Positions 26,522 through 34,265 of a DNA stretch of 35,868 nucleotides are shown here, in pieces. Where the stretch lies: positions 1 to 35,868 of the forward strand of contig CALWJX010000082.1 in NCBI GenBank assembly GCA_944381085.1, in the 5' to 3' direction. Under the pieces are notes generated by a model. It searched no databases. It worked only from the letters and a program-made list of their open reading frames with translations, and was not told the DNA's origin. Source of the DNA: an uncultured Clostridia bacterium (GTDB lineage Bacteria; Bacillota; Clostridia; Oscillospirales; CAG-272). The position numbers were made by a program, and so were the translations under genes. Every line of letters begins with the position of its first letter. Within the stretch, counting starts at the first letter, position 1.

Positions 26522-27825
26522 TTAGGCCGTTGGCATTTGCCATAACAGCGAGTGAGTAAAACATTGCACTTGCTTCGGCACCTTTGACCGAATCGGAGAA
26601 TGCTCAGGTGTCATGTGATCAGGATTGACAATAGGATGTTTCTTTGCTGTGTTCTCGCGCATATGGACGGCGACACGGATTCCTTTGAAAAACACCTCGA
26701 CTGCTGCTTTGGTTAGTCTGACACTTACCGTTTCACCGATCAGATCAAACGGTACGGAATATTTGTTGAGTCCATCGCTGACAAGATAGTCATAACCTAC
26801 AGAAATATTCTGCAATCACTGCGCTACTTCATATGGGATTGTCGGCAACGGACGCATAAATGCAACTTCTTCCGTTTGGAATGCAGATTCTCTGCATCCG
26901 ATCATCTTTTTAAACGGTCGCCGATTCAGTTCGGTAAGCTTTTCGCTGACAGCCTCATTGGTTTCTTTGAGAGAAAAGAAATGTCTGTTTCTAAGCGCTG
27001 CAAGAATCCAAGTGGAAGCGAAGTTTACACCGCTTTCAGCGTGACTCTTATCCTGTGGATGACGTACCCCGGCTGGGACAATTGCCGTTCCGTAATACTC
27101 AGTCAGTTCCTGATAGCTTCTGTTCAATACCGTTTCATAGCGGCTATTACCTGTGACACCTGTTTTAAGATTGTCCGGAATGAGCAACCTTGTGCTTCCG
27201 CCAAAGAAGTTATATGCATGAACATGACACAACAATCAGTTCTCCAGTTTCATATCCAAACAAAGCTCGGCATAGGTGTAGCAACTGCAGGGCAGAACAG
27301 CAACAAACAGATATACTTTTGTTTCTTCACCCGTGACGGAATCATATATAGGAAAGGTATTTCCTGCCCAGTCTACTTCCATGGCATCTCCCAGCTTATG
27401 CTGGATTCGCATGATTGCTTTTGTGATACGCGCCATCGACGGTATTTGTCGCTGAATTGTGTACTCATGTACGGCTTCTGCCCGGAGTCATTACATTTTT
27501 CACAGTACTCGCTCCATAGAAGCGTCATTGTTACGCCAGGCCTCGAAAGTTCTTTGTGAATAGACTCATAATCCGGTTCAGCGTATGTGTTTTCGGTTTT
27601 GTACTTGCCGGGGAAAATAATTGCCTGCAATTCTTCGTTCGTCACATGATCCTCTAAAGGCCATGTAACATGTTTCTCGATCGCGGTGCTTATGACTTCG
27701 CCTACGGTGTTCCTGGAACTTCCGACGCTCAGTGCAATTTGCCGCTGTGTGTAAACCTCTGCGTTTAGCCGCAGGATCTCTCGGTAATCTACCATTTCGG
27801 TGATTCCTCCTGTTTTTGTAGTCAT
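26522..27825 (-). pseudogene. istA: IS21 element 2 istA, fragmented
   Basis: On the minus strand from 27825: YREILRLNAEVYTQRQIALS (HTH), a frameshift near 27430, then IQHKLGDAMEVDWAGNTF, a stop at 27236-27238, then FFGGSTRLLIPDNLKTGVTG and PQDKSHAESGVN (DDE core), a stop near 26816, then VGYDYLVSDGLNKYSVPFDL to 26522. At least one frameshift and two stops. The 3' end and istB are missing. It faces IS21 element 1 and is a diverged relative, not a copy of it. Confidence 0.85.
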
Positions 27826-27878
27826 GCTTTCGCATGCCTATCCAATTATACAGGAGATTTTTTACCCTTTCAAGCAAG

Positions 27879-27928
27879 TGGCTCTCTCTTCCGGCAGGGT
27901 GGCTCTAAAACTCCGTGCACTTGGCTCT
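27879..27928 (-). repeat. IS21 element 2 terminal repeats (three TGGCTCT)
   Basis: TGGCTCT occurs at 27879-27885, 27900-27906 and 27922-27928, 21-22 nt apart, outside the start of the minus-strand istA. The spacing mirrors the array of element 1, but the repeat sequence differs, so the elements use different recognition sites. Confidence 0.65.
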
Positions 27929-27962
27929 CTCGCACCGTTTTTTACATTCAAAGACCTTTTTA

Positions 27963-28285
27963 GTGTATAAAAAACTTGATTCGATAGCTCATAGAACAAT
28001 AATAAGCGAAGAAACTTTTTTGTCAGCATTGAATAAAAAAGATATATCGGCGATCTCACAATGCTTGTATAATGCGTTTGAAGCGGTAGTGGAACGCTCA
28101 AACGAACTTGTATCAGTGTTTCAAAGAACAAAAGCTGCGGGTTATGTTTGAGTGGAAGTGACCCGGCTATGTTTGGCATATATGAGGAAGAAAACTTTGC
28201 AAAACAGGCTATTGAGGAACTCAGAAAAAAACAAATCAACGCCTATCTTCTAAAACCTGTTTACGAACATTTTATATTAGAATAA
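27963..28285 (+). pseudogene. ispE: ispE 3' fragment (4-diphosphocytidyl-2-C-methylerythritol kinase), frameshifted
   Basis: From about 27975 one frame reads EETFLSALNKKDISAISQCL then YNAFEAVVERSNELV, the C-terminal helices of the GHMP-kinase IspE. The frame shifts near 28140 and continues CLSGSDPAMFGIYEEENFAK, equivalent to the SGSGPxxFGLF loop, ending at 28285 with FILE. Upstream sequence is cut off by the end of IS21 element 2. This is a fragment of a non-mevalonate isoprenoid-pathway gene; a functional copy must exist elsewhere if the host uses that route. Confidence 0.75.
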
Positions 28286-28298
28286 AAACCTTGACCTA

Positions 28299-28327
28299 TT
28301 GACAACACCGTCATTTGGCTATATAAT
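28299..28327 (+). promoter_or_regulatory. Consensus sigma-70-type promoter TTGACA-N17-TATAAT
   Basis: TTGACA at 28299-28304 and TATAAT at 28322-28327 with exactly 17 nt between them. It drives the HTH/MGMT-like gene and probably the WYL gene behind it, and rules out translation starting at 28299. Confidence 0.9.
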
Positions 28328-28339
28328 ATGTATAGCCAA
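28315..28339. promoter_or_regulatory. Operator-like palindrome TTGGCTATA-N7-TATAGCCAA
   Basis: Perfect 9-bp arms (28315-28323, 28331-28339) cover the -10 box and the expected start point. A repressor bound here would block the promoter; the HTH protein encoded directly downstream is the obvious candidate. Confidence 0.7.
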
Positions 28340-28376
28340 GTGGCGGTGCTATCTGTTGGAGGATGAAATAGGGGTT

Positions 28377-29147
28377 GTGCCATATAAATCGAATAATGAG
28401 ATCGGTAATACGGGCTGGGAGTTGGCTGAGTTTGAACAGCATCTTTTGCGCAACAGACGTGAAGAACTTAAAATGACACAGCAACAAGTAGCGGATCGGG
28501 CAAATATCTTGTTGAGCCAATATCAACGATTTGAACTCGGCGATAGAAGTTTTATCGGAGCAAGTGCCAGAATCATGTTATCTGTTTGCAAGGCGCTGAA
28601 GCTTGATCCGTACCTGTTTATGGGAGAGGATAGATCTGCTTCCAAACAGTTGTCGAATAACAGTATTAAACACAAATATGTGATTTTGCCTCCACCCATT
28701 ATCAAAGGAACCCGAATTGCCATTCCCGAAATGGCATCTGTTATAATGACATGCCAAATTCCGTATGGTTTTATTTCAACAAATGAGATTATAGAAGAAC
28801 AGTTGAAAGCGGCTTACTCAGTTGAGTATATTCAGTACGAAGAATATAAGGACAGTGTAAGACTCTATTACAACAACGGATTTCCGTATTGGAGAGTGGT
28901 TTCTAAAAACGGACATTTGCGAGATACTTTTTACTTCAGCAAGGAGCTTCAAAAGGAAAGGCTTGAGGAAGAAGGCATTTCTGTAAAGCAGATCGGCAAT
29001 CAAAATGCTTATTCCGTAGATAGCTATAAGAAACTGATGTACGGATTCAAAGATTGCAAATTAAACGTTGCAGTAAGCAATGAACAGTTTTATGCGGAGT
29101 TTGTAGAGTATTACAAGAAAAAGCATGGAGAAAAGAATTGCCGTTGA
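28377..29147 (+). CDS. HTH (Cro/C1-type) regulator fused to an MGMT/ATL-like domain
   Basis: About 256 residues. Residues 20-85 form an XRE-type HTH (LRNRREELKMTQQQVADRAN). The second half, from KYVILPPPIIKG on, resembles the DNA-binding domain of alkylguanine alkyltransferases and ATL proteins: IPEMASVIMTCQIPYGFIST, then FPYWRVVSKNG, with Trp-Arg-Val where MGMT has PCHRV; no acceptor Cys. GTG 28377 is the first in-frame start after GGAGG (28358-28362), although 14 nt away; TTG 28356 is possible. A truncated paralogue lies at 22941. It may sense DNA damage or simply bind DNA, next to WYL and LexA-type regulators. Confidence 0.65.
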   Translation: MPYKSNNEIGNTGWELAEFEQHLLRNRREELKMTQQQVADRANILLSQYQRFELGDRSFIGASARIMLSVCKALKLDPYLFMGEDRSASKQLSNNSIKHKYVILPPPIIKGTRIAIPEMASVIMTCQIPYGFISTNEIIEEQLKAAYSVEYIQYEEYKDSVRLYYNNGFPYWRVVSKNGHLRDTFYFSKELQKERLEEEGISVKQIGNQNAYSVDSYKKLMYGFKDCKLNVAVSNEQFYAEFVEYYKKKHGEKNCR

Positions 29148-29165
29148 TATAAAAGGACAAAAACT

Positions 29166-30128
29166 ATGGATGGAAAAACGCAAAACAGAGTCTTAAATAT
29201 ACTGAAATATCTGTGGGAGAATACAGACGAGGAACATTTTACGACCAATGCCGAGCTTGTAGAGTATCTTTCAACACTCGGAATTGAAACGAACAACAAA
29301 ACTGTTGCCAAAGATATTGTTATGCTTACCGAGTTTGGCGTAGATATTATCAGTGAGAGAAGCACTCAAAATCGCTATTTTATCGGTTCGCGCATATTTG
29401 AACTTGCGGAAGTGAAAATGATGGTCGATGCCATTCAGTCTGCTCGATTCATCCCGGAAAAGAAAACAAATGAGCTGTTTTGGAAATTGTCCTGCCTTGC
29501 AAGCAAATATCAGGTGGACGCACTGCGCCGTAACCTTGTGACGAGCAAGGCGAAAGGCGATAATAACAGGTTCCTCTATACGGTAGATATGCTTAATACA
29601 GCGATCAATCAAAGGAAACAAGTAAGATTTCAGTACATAGATTATGACAAAGACGGCAAGAAAACTTTGAAATATAACGGATATACATATAAGTACAGTC
29701 CGATTGCGATTGTATGGAATATGGACAGTTACTATGTCGCCGGATTTTCCAAAAAGCACGATGCCATTATCAAATTCAAAATAGATAAGATCACCAATCT
29801 TTCTATATCAGACGAGGATTCCGTACCAGTACCGGAAGATTTGAACTTATCTGAAACCTTTCAAAAAATGTTCCTTATGTATGGTGATAAAGAAGAACGG
29901 GTTACTCTCCTGTGCGATAATGATGTAATGAATAAAATCATTGACCGCTTTGGCGAGGGGGTGGAAGTGACACGAATCGATGATGAACATTTTGAAGTGT
30001 CCGAGACCGTTATGGTCGGTTCTACGTTCTATTCTTGGGTAGTTAATTATTGCGGGAAGATAAAGATCACTTCACCGGAATGGGTAAAAGAGGATTTCAA
30101 AGCACTATTGCATAAGTTCGATGAGTAA
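29166..30128 (+). CDS. WYL-domain transcriptional regulator
   Basis: A 320-residue protein. The N-terminal winged helix (residues 1-75, TQNRVLNILKYLWENTDEEH and NKTVAKDIVMLTEFG) is DeoR/HTH_11-like. The WYL domain spans about residues 140-225 (VRFQYIDYDKDG, YSPIAIVWNMDSYYVAGFS, FKIDKITNL), and a WCX-type extension closes the protein. WYL proteins are ligand-responsive regulators, often near mobile-element or defence genes. It starts 18 nt after the HTH/MGMT-like gene, so the two are probably cotranscribed. A strong terminator follows. Confidence 0.88.
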   Translation: MDGKTQNRVLNILKYLWENTDEEHFTTNAELVEYLSTLGIETNNKTVAKDIVMLTEFGVDIISERSTQNRYFIGSRIFELAEVKMMVDAIQSARFIPEKKTNELFWKLSCLASKYQVDALRRNLVTSKAKGDNNRFLYTVDMLNTAINQRKQVRFQYIDYDKDGKKTLKYNGYTYKYSPIAIVWNMDSYYVAGFSKKHDAIIKFKIDKITNLSISDEDSVPVPEDLNLSETFQKMFLMYGDKEERVTLLCDNDVMNKIIDRFGEGVEVTRIDDEHFEVSETVMVGSTFYSWVVNYCGKIKITSPEWVKEDFKALLHKFDE

Positions 30129-30166
30129 TATTGTTCTTTTGTTCATAAAATGTTTTCAGTTATACG

Positions 30167-30199
30167 ATGAGGTGGGCGCTACAACGCCCACCTCATTTT
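30167..30199 (+). terminator. Terminator after the WYL gene
   Basis: A perfect 12-bp stem ATGAGGTGGGCG (30167-30178) / CGCCCACCTCAT (30185-30196) with a 6-nt loop, followed by TTTTG. Its symmetry allows weak function on the other strand too. Confidence 0.85.
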
Positions 30200-30216
30200 G
30201 ACTTTCAAAAACCCTA

Positions 30217-30245
30217 TTGACGGAGCTTTTGAAAAGTGGTATACT
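30217..30245 (+). promoter_or_regulatory. Promoter of the lexA-like operon (TTGACG-N17-TATACT)
   Basis: TTGACG (30217-30222) and TATACT (30240-30245) with a 17-nt spacer. The region also holds TTTTGA-CTT-TCAAAA (30196-30210) and CTTTTGAAAAG within the spacer, possible binding sites for the encoded repressor; no classical Gram-positive SOS box is seen. Confidence 0.7.
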
Positions 30246-30293
30246 ATGATCACAACAAAAACACTTTGTTACCGATGTGAGAGGAGCGAGAAT

Positions 30294-30902
30294 ATGGCAG
30301 GCACCAGAAAGAAAGACCCAAAAATAATGAAAGAGATTATTGAATTTGCAGAGGACTATTTTTTCGAGTACCATACATCTCCTTCGCTTCAAAAAATCGC
30401 TGACGGTGTCGGCATCAGCAGGACAACGGTCTATCGCTATCTATTGGAGATGGATAAGAAGGGAATGCTGAGTTATGACGGAAAATCCATACAAACAAAA
30501 AGTATGATCAAGTCCGATTACGCACTGAACCGAGTCCCTGTTCTCGGAGCTATTGCCTGCGGTTCTCCCGAACTGACGGAAGAAGCTTTTGAGGAATTTG
30601 TTGCTCTTCCGGTAGCGCTTTTCGGTAAAGGGGATTTTTTCATTTTACGAACGCATGGTAATTCCATGATAGAAGCCGGAATTTATGAAGGCGATATGGT
30701 TGTTGTAAAGAAACAGAATTACGCGGACTATGGAGATATTGTTGTTGCTCTTATTGAAAATGAAACGACGCTTAAGACATATTATCCGGAACCTGAAAAT
30801 AAGCGTGTACGGCTTCATCCGGAAAACTCCGATATGAAGGATATTATTGTAAAGGAATGTAATATTCAAGGAGTTGCAAAGCATGTCATCAAGAAATTAT
30901 AA
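30294..30902 (+). CDS. LexA-type self-cleaving repressor
   Basis: A 202-residue protein. The N-terminal winged helix (FAEDYFFEYHTSPSLQKIAD, GISRTTVYRYL) matches the LexA DNA-binding domain. The S24 peptidase domain has a Cys89-Gly90 cleavage site (GAIACGSPE), Ser124 (HGNSMIEAGI) and Lys161 (TTLKTYY); the 37-residue Ser-Lys distance equals that of E. coli LexA. ATG 30294 is chosen because GAGGAG lies 8 nt upstream. It is probably an ICE-borne repressor that is cleaved after DNA damage, inducing the element; the host copy would be elsewhere. It is cotranscribed with an ImmA/IrrE-type peptidase. Confidence 0.88.
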   Translation: MAGTRKKDPKIMKEIIEFAEDYFFEYHTSPSLQKIADGVGISRTTVYRYLLEMDKKGMLSYDGKSIQTKSMIKSDYALNRVPVLGAIACGSPELTEEAFEEFVALPVALFGKGDFFILRTHGNSMIEAGIYEGDMVVVKKQNYADYGDIVVALIENETTLKTYYPEPENKRVRLHPENSDMKDIIVKECNIQGVAKHVIKKL

Positions 30903-30916
30903 CGGGAGATATTGTA

Positions 30917-31642
30917 ATGAAATATTACCATACAAACGATGAAATTGATGAGATAGGCGAAGGGCTGGTTCGTCAGTTCGACTTTGATTCTTACTCAAAC
31001 GGACATGCGGTAGATATTGAGAAGTTCATTACAGATTATCTCAAATACCGGATTGTCTATGATAATATAGCCGAAAGGGATGCGAGTAAGACGGCGTTTT
31101 TAGGCGACGGAAAAGCCGGTTTATGTGTATGGAGAAACGGCAGAAGAGAGAGTATTGTTCCTCCTGATGATCTTATCGTTGTAGACTCTCACTTTTCTCA
31201 AAATTCAATGACGGCTCAGCGTCGCTTTATGCTTGCGCATGAAGCCGGTCACATTATTATGGACAAACTATGCGGAAACACCGCCACGGCAGCATACAAC
31301 AATGAATTTGACGGAGAGCGCGAGTATAGTTTGCAGGAACTTGGCGAATTGTTCAGTATTAAGGAAACGCAGGCGACTTCAATGGGTGTTGCACTGCTTA
31401 TGCCGAAAACCCTTGTTACATCACTGTTGATGATGCTAAAAGAGCAGAGGCATATCCCTATTTATGGAAACAATGTGCTGCTTGACCGCGACCGTAAAAT
31501 CATTAGAGATATGGCGGAGCATTTCAAGGTTTCATACAAAAGTATGTTTTACCGTATGAGGAGCTTAAAGCTATTTGAATATCGACTCATTGATGAGTAT
31601 ATTGCCATGAATTTGGGCGGAAATGGATGGTTGTCATGTTAA
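30917..31642 (+). CDS. ImmA/IrrE-family metallopeptidase
   Basis: A 241-residue protein with the zinc-protease motif HEAGH (H108, E109, H112) and downstream acidic residues, plus a C-terminal winged-helix-like segment (MAEHFKVSYKSMFYRMRSL). ImmA-type proteases of ICEs and phages cleave the element repressor after DNA damage and so trigger excision. Placed 14 nt behind the LexA-type repressor, it probably acts in the same switch; its target could be the LexA-like or the HTH/MGMT-like protein. The ribosome site GGGAG is about 10 nt before the ATG. Confidence 0.9.
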   Translation: MKYYHTNDEIDEIGEGLVRQFDFDSYSNGHAVDIEKFITDYLKYRIVYDNIAERDASKTAFLGDGKAGLCVWRNGRRESIVPPDDLIVVDSHFSQNSMTAQRRFMLAHEAGHIIMDKLCGNTATAAYNNEFDGEREYSLQELGELFSIKETQATSMGVALLMPKTLVTSLLMMLKEQRHIPIYGNNVLLDRDRKIIRDMAEHFKVSYKSMFYRMRSLKLFEYRLIDEYIAMNLGGNGWLSC

Positions 31643-31926
31643 ATGCCTTGGTAAAGCCCAAATTCTGCCTTAAAGAACCGAGCGAGGAGTTACAGAAAAA
31701 ACTCACACTTTCACTTTCTGAATGTGAGAACCAAGAATTTAAGGAGATTCGGTGCGGGTACTGTAATTTTCCCATAGCCGTTGTGTCGCTGTCAACCACT
31801 GGCATTTTGTGGGTCAAATGCCAGAAGTGCAAAGCCGAGTTTCCGATAAATCCCGCATACTTCTATCGCACGAAAGGCTACAGACGTGCCACACCATTTA
31901 TCATATCTTTTTCCACAACTGAATAA
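31627..31926 (+). CDS. Zinc-ribbon protein of unknown function
   Basis: A 99-residue protein overlapping the end of the ImmA-type gene by 16 nt. The middle has two CxxC pairs, RCGYCN and VKCQKCKAEFPIN, about 24 residues apart, a zinc ribbon. The C-terminus is short and basic (RTKGYRRATPF). An alternative start is ATG 31636. I do not recognise the family. The overlap with the peptidase gene suggests translational coupling. Confidence 0.65.
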   Translation: MVVMLNALVKPKFCLKEPSEELQKKLTLSLSECENQEFKEIRCGYCNFPIAVVSLSTTGILWVKCQKCKAEFPINPAYFYRTKGYRRATPFIISFSTTE

Positions 31927-31995
31927 CCACACTTTGTAACGAGTAAGCGGAGCCGACGAAAGTTGAGACTACCCAAATAACACCCTGTGTGTTTT

Positions 31996-32056
31996 AGCAC
32001 CGTATGAAGGCAAGTAGCAGAGTATAACTCTGTCTTGTTGTCATACGGTGCTTTTT
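31996..32056 (+). terminator. Large terminator hairpin of the regulatory operon
   Basis: A 12-bp stem AGCACCGTATGA (31996-32007) / TCATACGGTGCT (32041-32052) followed by TTTT; the 33-nt loop contains an inner CAGAGT/ACTCTG stem. It ends the lexA-immA-zinc ribbon unit. Confidence 0.85.
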
Positions 32057-32101
32057 TCGCACTTTTGCACGTTTCGCTTGCGCTTTATACGGTTGCATAG
32101 G

Positions 32102-32136
32102 TCCTTTTCGAAGCTTTCGCTTCGGAAAGGATTTTT
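32102..32136 (+). terminator. Second hairpin with T-run before the sigma-like gene
   Basis: A 13-bp stem TCCTTTTCGAAGC / GCTTCGGAAAGGA with a 4-nt loop (one T-G pair), followed by TTTTT. It may be an attenuator for 32241 or simply a second terminator. The rest of 31927-32240 shows no gene. Confidence 0.65.
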
Positions 32137-32240
32137 ATGTTGTTTGAATGGCAGCCATATATAGCGAAGTTTCCGTAACCTCTTGGATTTGATTTCAAGC
32201 ATTCAACCAATCAAATTTTCAAATTCAAGGAGTTGCAGAA

Positions 32241-32798
32241 ATGAAGAAATTTTATATCGTTGATGAAAATGGCACATACGCTTCCGCAGACGGAAAAACA
32301 CGGTTTACATGCCTTACTGGAAAAGCTCTCTTTAACTATCTCAAATCTGATGAAGGCTCAAAAAAAGAGTTTGATATAGACTTTGATGACAATGGCGATG
32401 AGATTGGCATTGAAATACCCGATGATAAGCTAAACAAACATTTAAAAGACAAAGAACGCAGGAAATATGTCAGTAAAACACAAAAAGCCATGGGATATAC
32501 CATTGTTTCGCTGAACTCCGAGTACGAGGGCAAGGACGGCGAAATTATGACTTTTGAAGAAGTGATTGCTGATGATTCAGATGACTTGATAGAAGAAATT
32601 ACCCGAAAAGCAAATATCCAAACTTTAAGGCGGGCGCTTGCTTCTTTGACTTCAGATGAAATGAATATAGTTTTTTTGCTGTATTTGACGACTGAGCCCC
32701 TGACAGAGTACCAGCTTGCAGACGCAAGGGGCGTAACCCAACAGGCAATTCATAAGTATAAAGTTTCCATTCTCAAAAAACTGAAGAAATTTTTTTGA
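32241..32798 (+). CDS. Sigma-factor-like ICE regulator (region 4 HTH)
   Basis: A 185-residue protein. The N-terminal half is acidic (DEGSKKEFDIDFDDNGDEIG). The C-terminal 70 residues look like sigma region 4: LRRALASLTSDEMNIVFLLY, then TEYQLADARGVTQQAIHKYK. Proteins of this type are common near the integration end of clostridial ICEs and are annotated as sigma-70-family factors; whether they bind RNA polymerase is mostly untested. AAGGAG lies 9 nt before the ATG. Confidence 0.75.
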   Translation: MKKFYIVDENGTYASADGKTRFTCLTGKALFNYLKSDEGSKKEFDIDFDDNGDEIGIEIPDDKLNKHLKDKERRKYVSKTQKAMGYTIVSLNSEYEGKDGEIMTFEEVIADDSDDLIEEITRKANIQTLRRALASLTSDEMNIVFLLYLTTEPLTEYQLADARGVTQQAIHKYKVSILKKLKKFF

Positions 32799-32869
32799 TT
32801 TTTTAGGTTGTTATTTCATAAAAAATTCCCCAATAAGAGATGAGAGGACAAAAACTCTACATGAACTTT

Positions 32870-33300
32870 GAAAACTGAATAGCCATTCATCAGGCTCATT
32901 ACTTGTAAGATGTCCGCTTGTTGCGGAGTTAGCCGCATTGGTAGGTGCGCCATGACCTTCCGAAAGGAAGCGAGCGATAAAACTTATATCATGTAAAACC
33001 TCAAATGCCGTAGGTTAGGGCGATGACGTTTACAAGAGACAATGATACTTCGGTAGCCTTACGGCGCTGCCCGCGGAGTACCCGGGGAGGTGAGATTCCT
33101 ATGGAGTTGTGGCATTGGCAATATGCCAATGCGGGCAACACAACCGCTTGATGACTTCCCACATCGGCTTATGCCGATCACACTCGGGGTGTCGAGGACA
33201 AATAGAGTGTGTTATGGAATTCGGGGCAAAAAGCAGACCGCATGGGACATAGCGGTCGCTTCCCGGATATTCTGATACATATTCTATTTATCAAGATTCC
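32870..33300 (+). ncRNA. Structured non-coding region of the ICE
   Basis: About 430 nt without a credible gene but rich in local stems: GCATTGGC (33112-33119) / GCCAATGC (33125-33132), ATCGGC / GCCGAT (33163-33178), and TTCC-GAAA-GGAA near 32959-32969. I recall similar text downstream of sigma-like genes in other clostridial ICEs. It could be a regulatory RNA, an origin of transfer or an excision regulator site. A 61-codon frame here (33090-33275) looks spurious. Confidence 0.45.
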
Positions 33301-33364
33301 GAAGGGAAGAAAAAATCGTGGCTATTCAGATTTTCAAAATACTTATCCGAAAAAGGAGTTTTTA

Positions 33365-33778
33365 ATGAAAAGAACAATACGTGAAATTCTTGATGGGTGT
33401 AAAGAAAGCAGTGAAGAAATGTCATTTTATGACTTTAAATTCTGCATAAAAAGCATCTATGCACATTTGAGACTCGCAGGCATTTCTCCGGATGGAAGTC
33501 GGGAGTCTAAATTTCACCTGAAAACGGCTGATATGATCTGTCATGCGCTTGAGGATTGCTTCGCTGACAGAAATGATAATCTTGTGAGGTGGTTTCGACA
33601 TGAGTCCTGCGAATTCCGTCATCCACAGACCGGGAATTATATGAAAATCCATGTGAGAGACGACCAGGAAGCTATATACTGCTTTCTCTGTTATTGCATG
33701 AAACTGAATATGAACAAGACCGTTGATGACGATAGTTTAGATTATCTCTCATATATCTTATGTGAGCCGGCTGAGTAA
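33365..33778 (+). CDS. Conserved-looking ICE protein of unknown function
   Basis: A 137-residue protein starting at ATG 33365 with AAAGGAG 8 nt upstream (the frame stays open to 33209 but without another ribosome site). It has several Cys and His (CIKSIYAHLR, MICHALEDCF, WFRHESCEFRHPQ, CFLCYCMKL) but no classical zinc-finger spacing. No signal or membrane segment. The position just upstream of a mazF-like toxin gene raises the question whether it is an antitoxin, but it does not look like MazE. I do not recognise the family. Confidence 0.6.
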   Translation: MKRTIREILDGCKESSEEMSFYDFKFCIKSIYAHLRLAGISPDGSRESKFHLKTADMICHALEDCFADRNDNLVRWFRHESCEFRHPQTGNYMKIHVRDDQEAIYCFLCYCMKLNMNKTVDDDSLDYLSYILCEPAE

Positions 33779-33818
33779 CGATACCTCCTCGGGGACTTGA
33801 GTTTAGTCCCGTACATAT

Positions 33819-33830
33819 CCGATTAATCGG
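33819..33830. promoter_or_regulatory. 12-bp palindrome CCGATTAATCGG before mazF-like gene
   Basis: A perfect palindrome 18 nt before the toxin start, preceded by a GGGAC/GTCCC hairpin (33792-33810). A candidate operator for toxin autoregulation. Confidence 0.45.
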
Positions 33831-33848
33831 TGAACATAGGGGATCTAT

Positions 33849-34265
33849 ATGAAAGACAAAATCATCAAAAGAGGAGACATTTATCTTGCCAATCTTAACC
33901 CTTACAAGGGTTCGGAACAGGGAGGTAAACGTCCGGTAATCATCATTCAAAATGATGTAGGTAACCGCCACAGTCCGACTGTTATCATAACAGCAATCAG
34001 CAGCCGTTTTTTTAAAAAGCGGTCATTACCGACTCATGTGCCAATTGACAATGCGGAACTTGAGAAAAACTCAATTGCTCTGCTGGAACAGATAAGGACG
34101 ATTGATAAGTCCAGGCTTATCAGAAAAATCGGAAGAATTACGGACAAAAATATGGAGGAAATAGAACAGGCGCTTCATGTAAGCCTTGCACTGAGTAATG
34201 AAAGTGGATACCAAATCGGTACTTCAAATGGACAAGGAGTTCGAAAAGATAATTCCTCTGCTTGA
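33849..34265 (+). CDS. MazF/PemK-type mRNA interferase toxin
   Basis: A 138-residue protein with the MazF fold sequence: KRGDIYLANLNPYKGSEQGG, KRPVIIIQNDVGN, PTVIITAISS and ALLEQIRTIDKSRL. The Arg and Thr/Ser positions of the active site are kept, so it should cut RNA. Typical MazF proteins end near residue 115-120, around SLAL; here the last 20 residues overlap the next reading frame and may result from loss of the original stop. No MazE-like antitoxin is visible nearby. Ribosome site AGGGGA is about 8 nt upstream. Confidence 0.85.
   Translation: MKDKIIKRGDIYLANLNPYKGSEQGGKRPVIIIQNDVGNRHSPTVIITAISSRFFKKRSLPTHVPIDNAELEKNSIALLEQIRTIDKSRLIRKIGRITDKNMEEIEQALHVSLALSNESGYQIGTSNGQGVRKDNSSA

Noticed and set aside
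27578..27877. Minus-strand 99-codon frame beside IS21 istA
   Set aside because: It overlaps the istA N-terminus in another frame and shows no family features.
28299..28376. Translation of the HTH/MGMT-like gene from 28299
   Set aside because: That codon lies in the -35 box of a consensus promoter, upstream of the transcript start.
33090..33275. 61-codon frame in the structured region
   Set aside because: No ribosome site, poor composition, and it overlaps perfect hairpins; RNA function is more likely.
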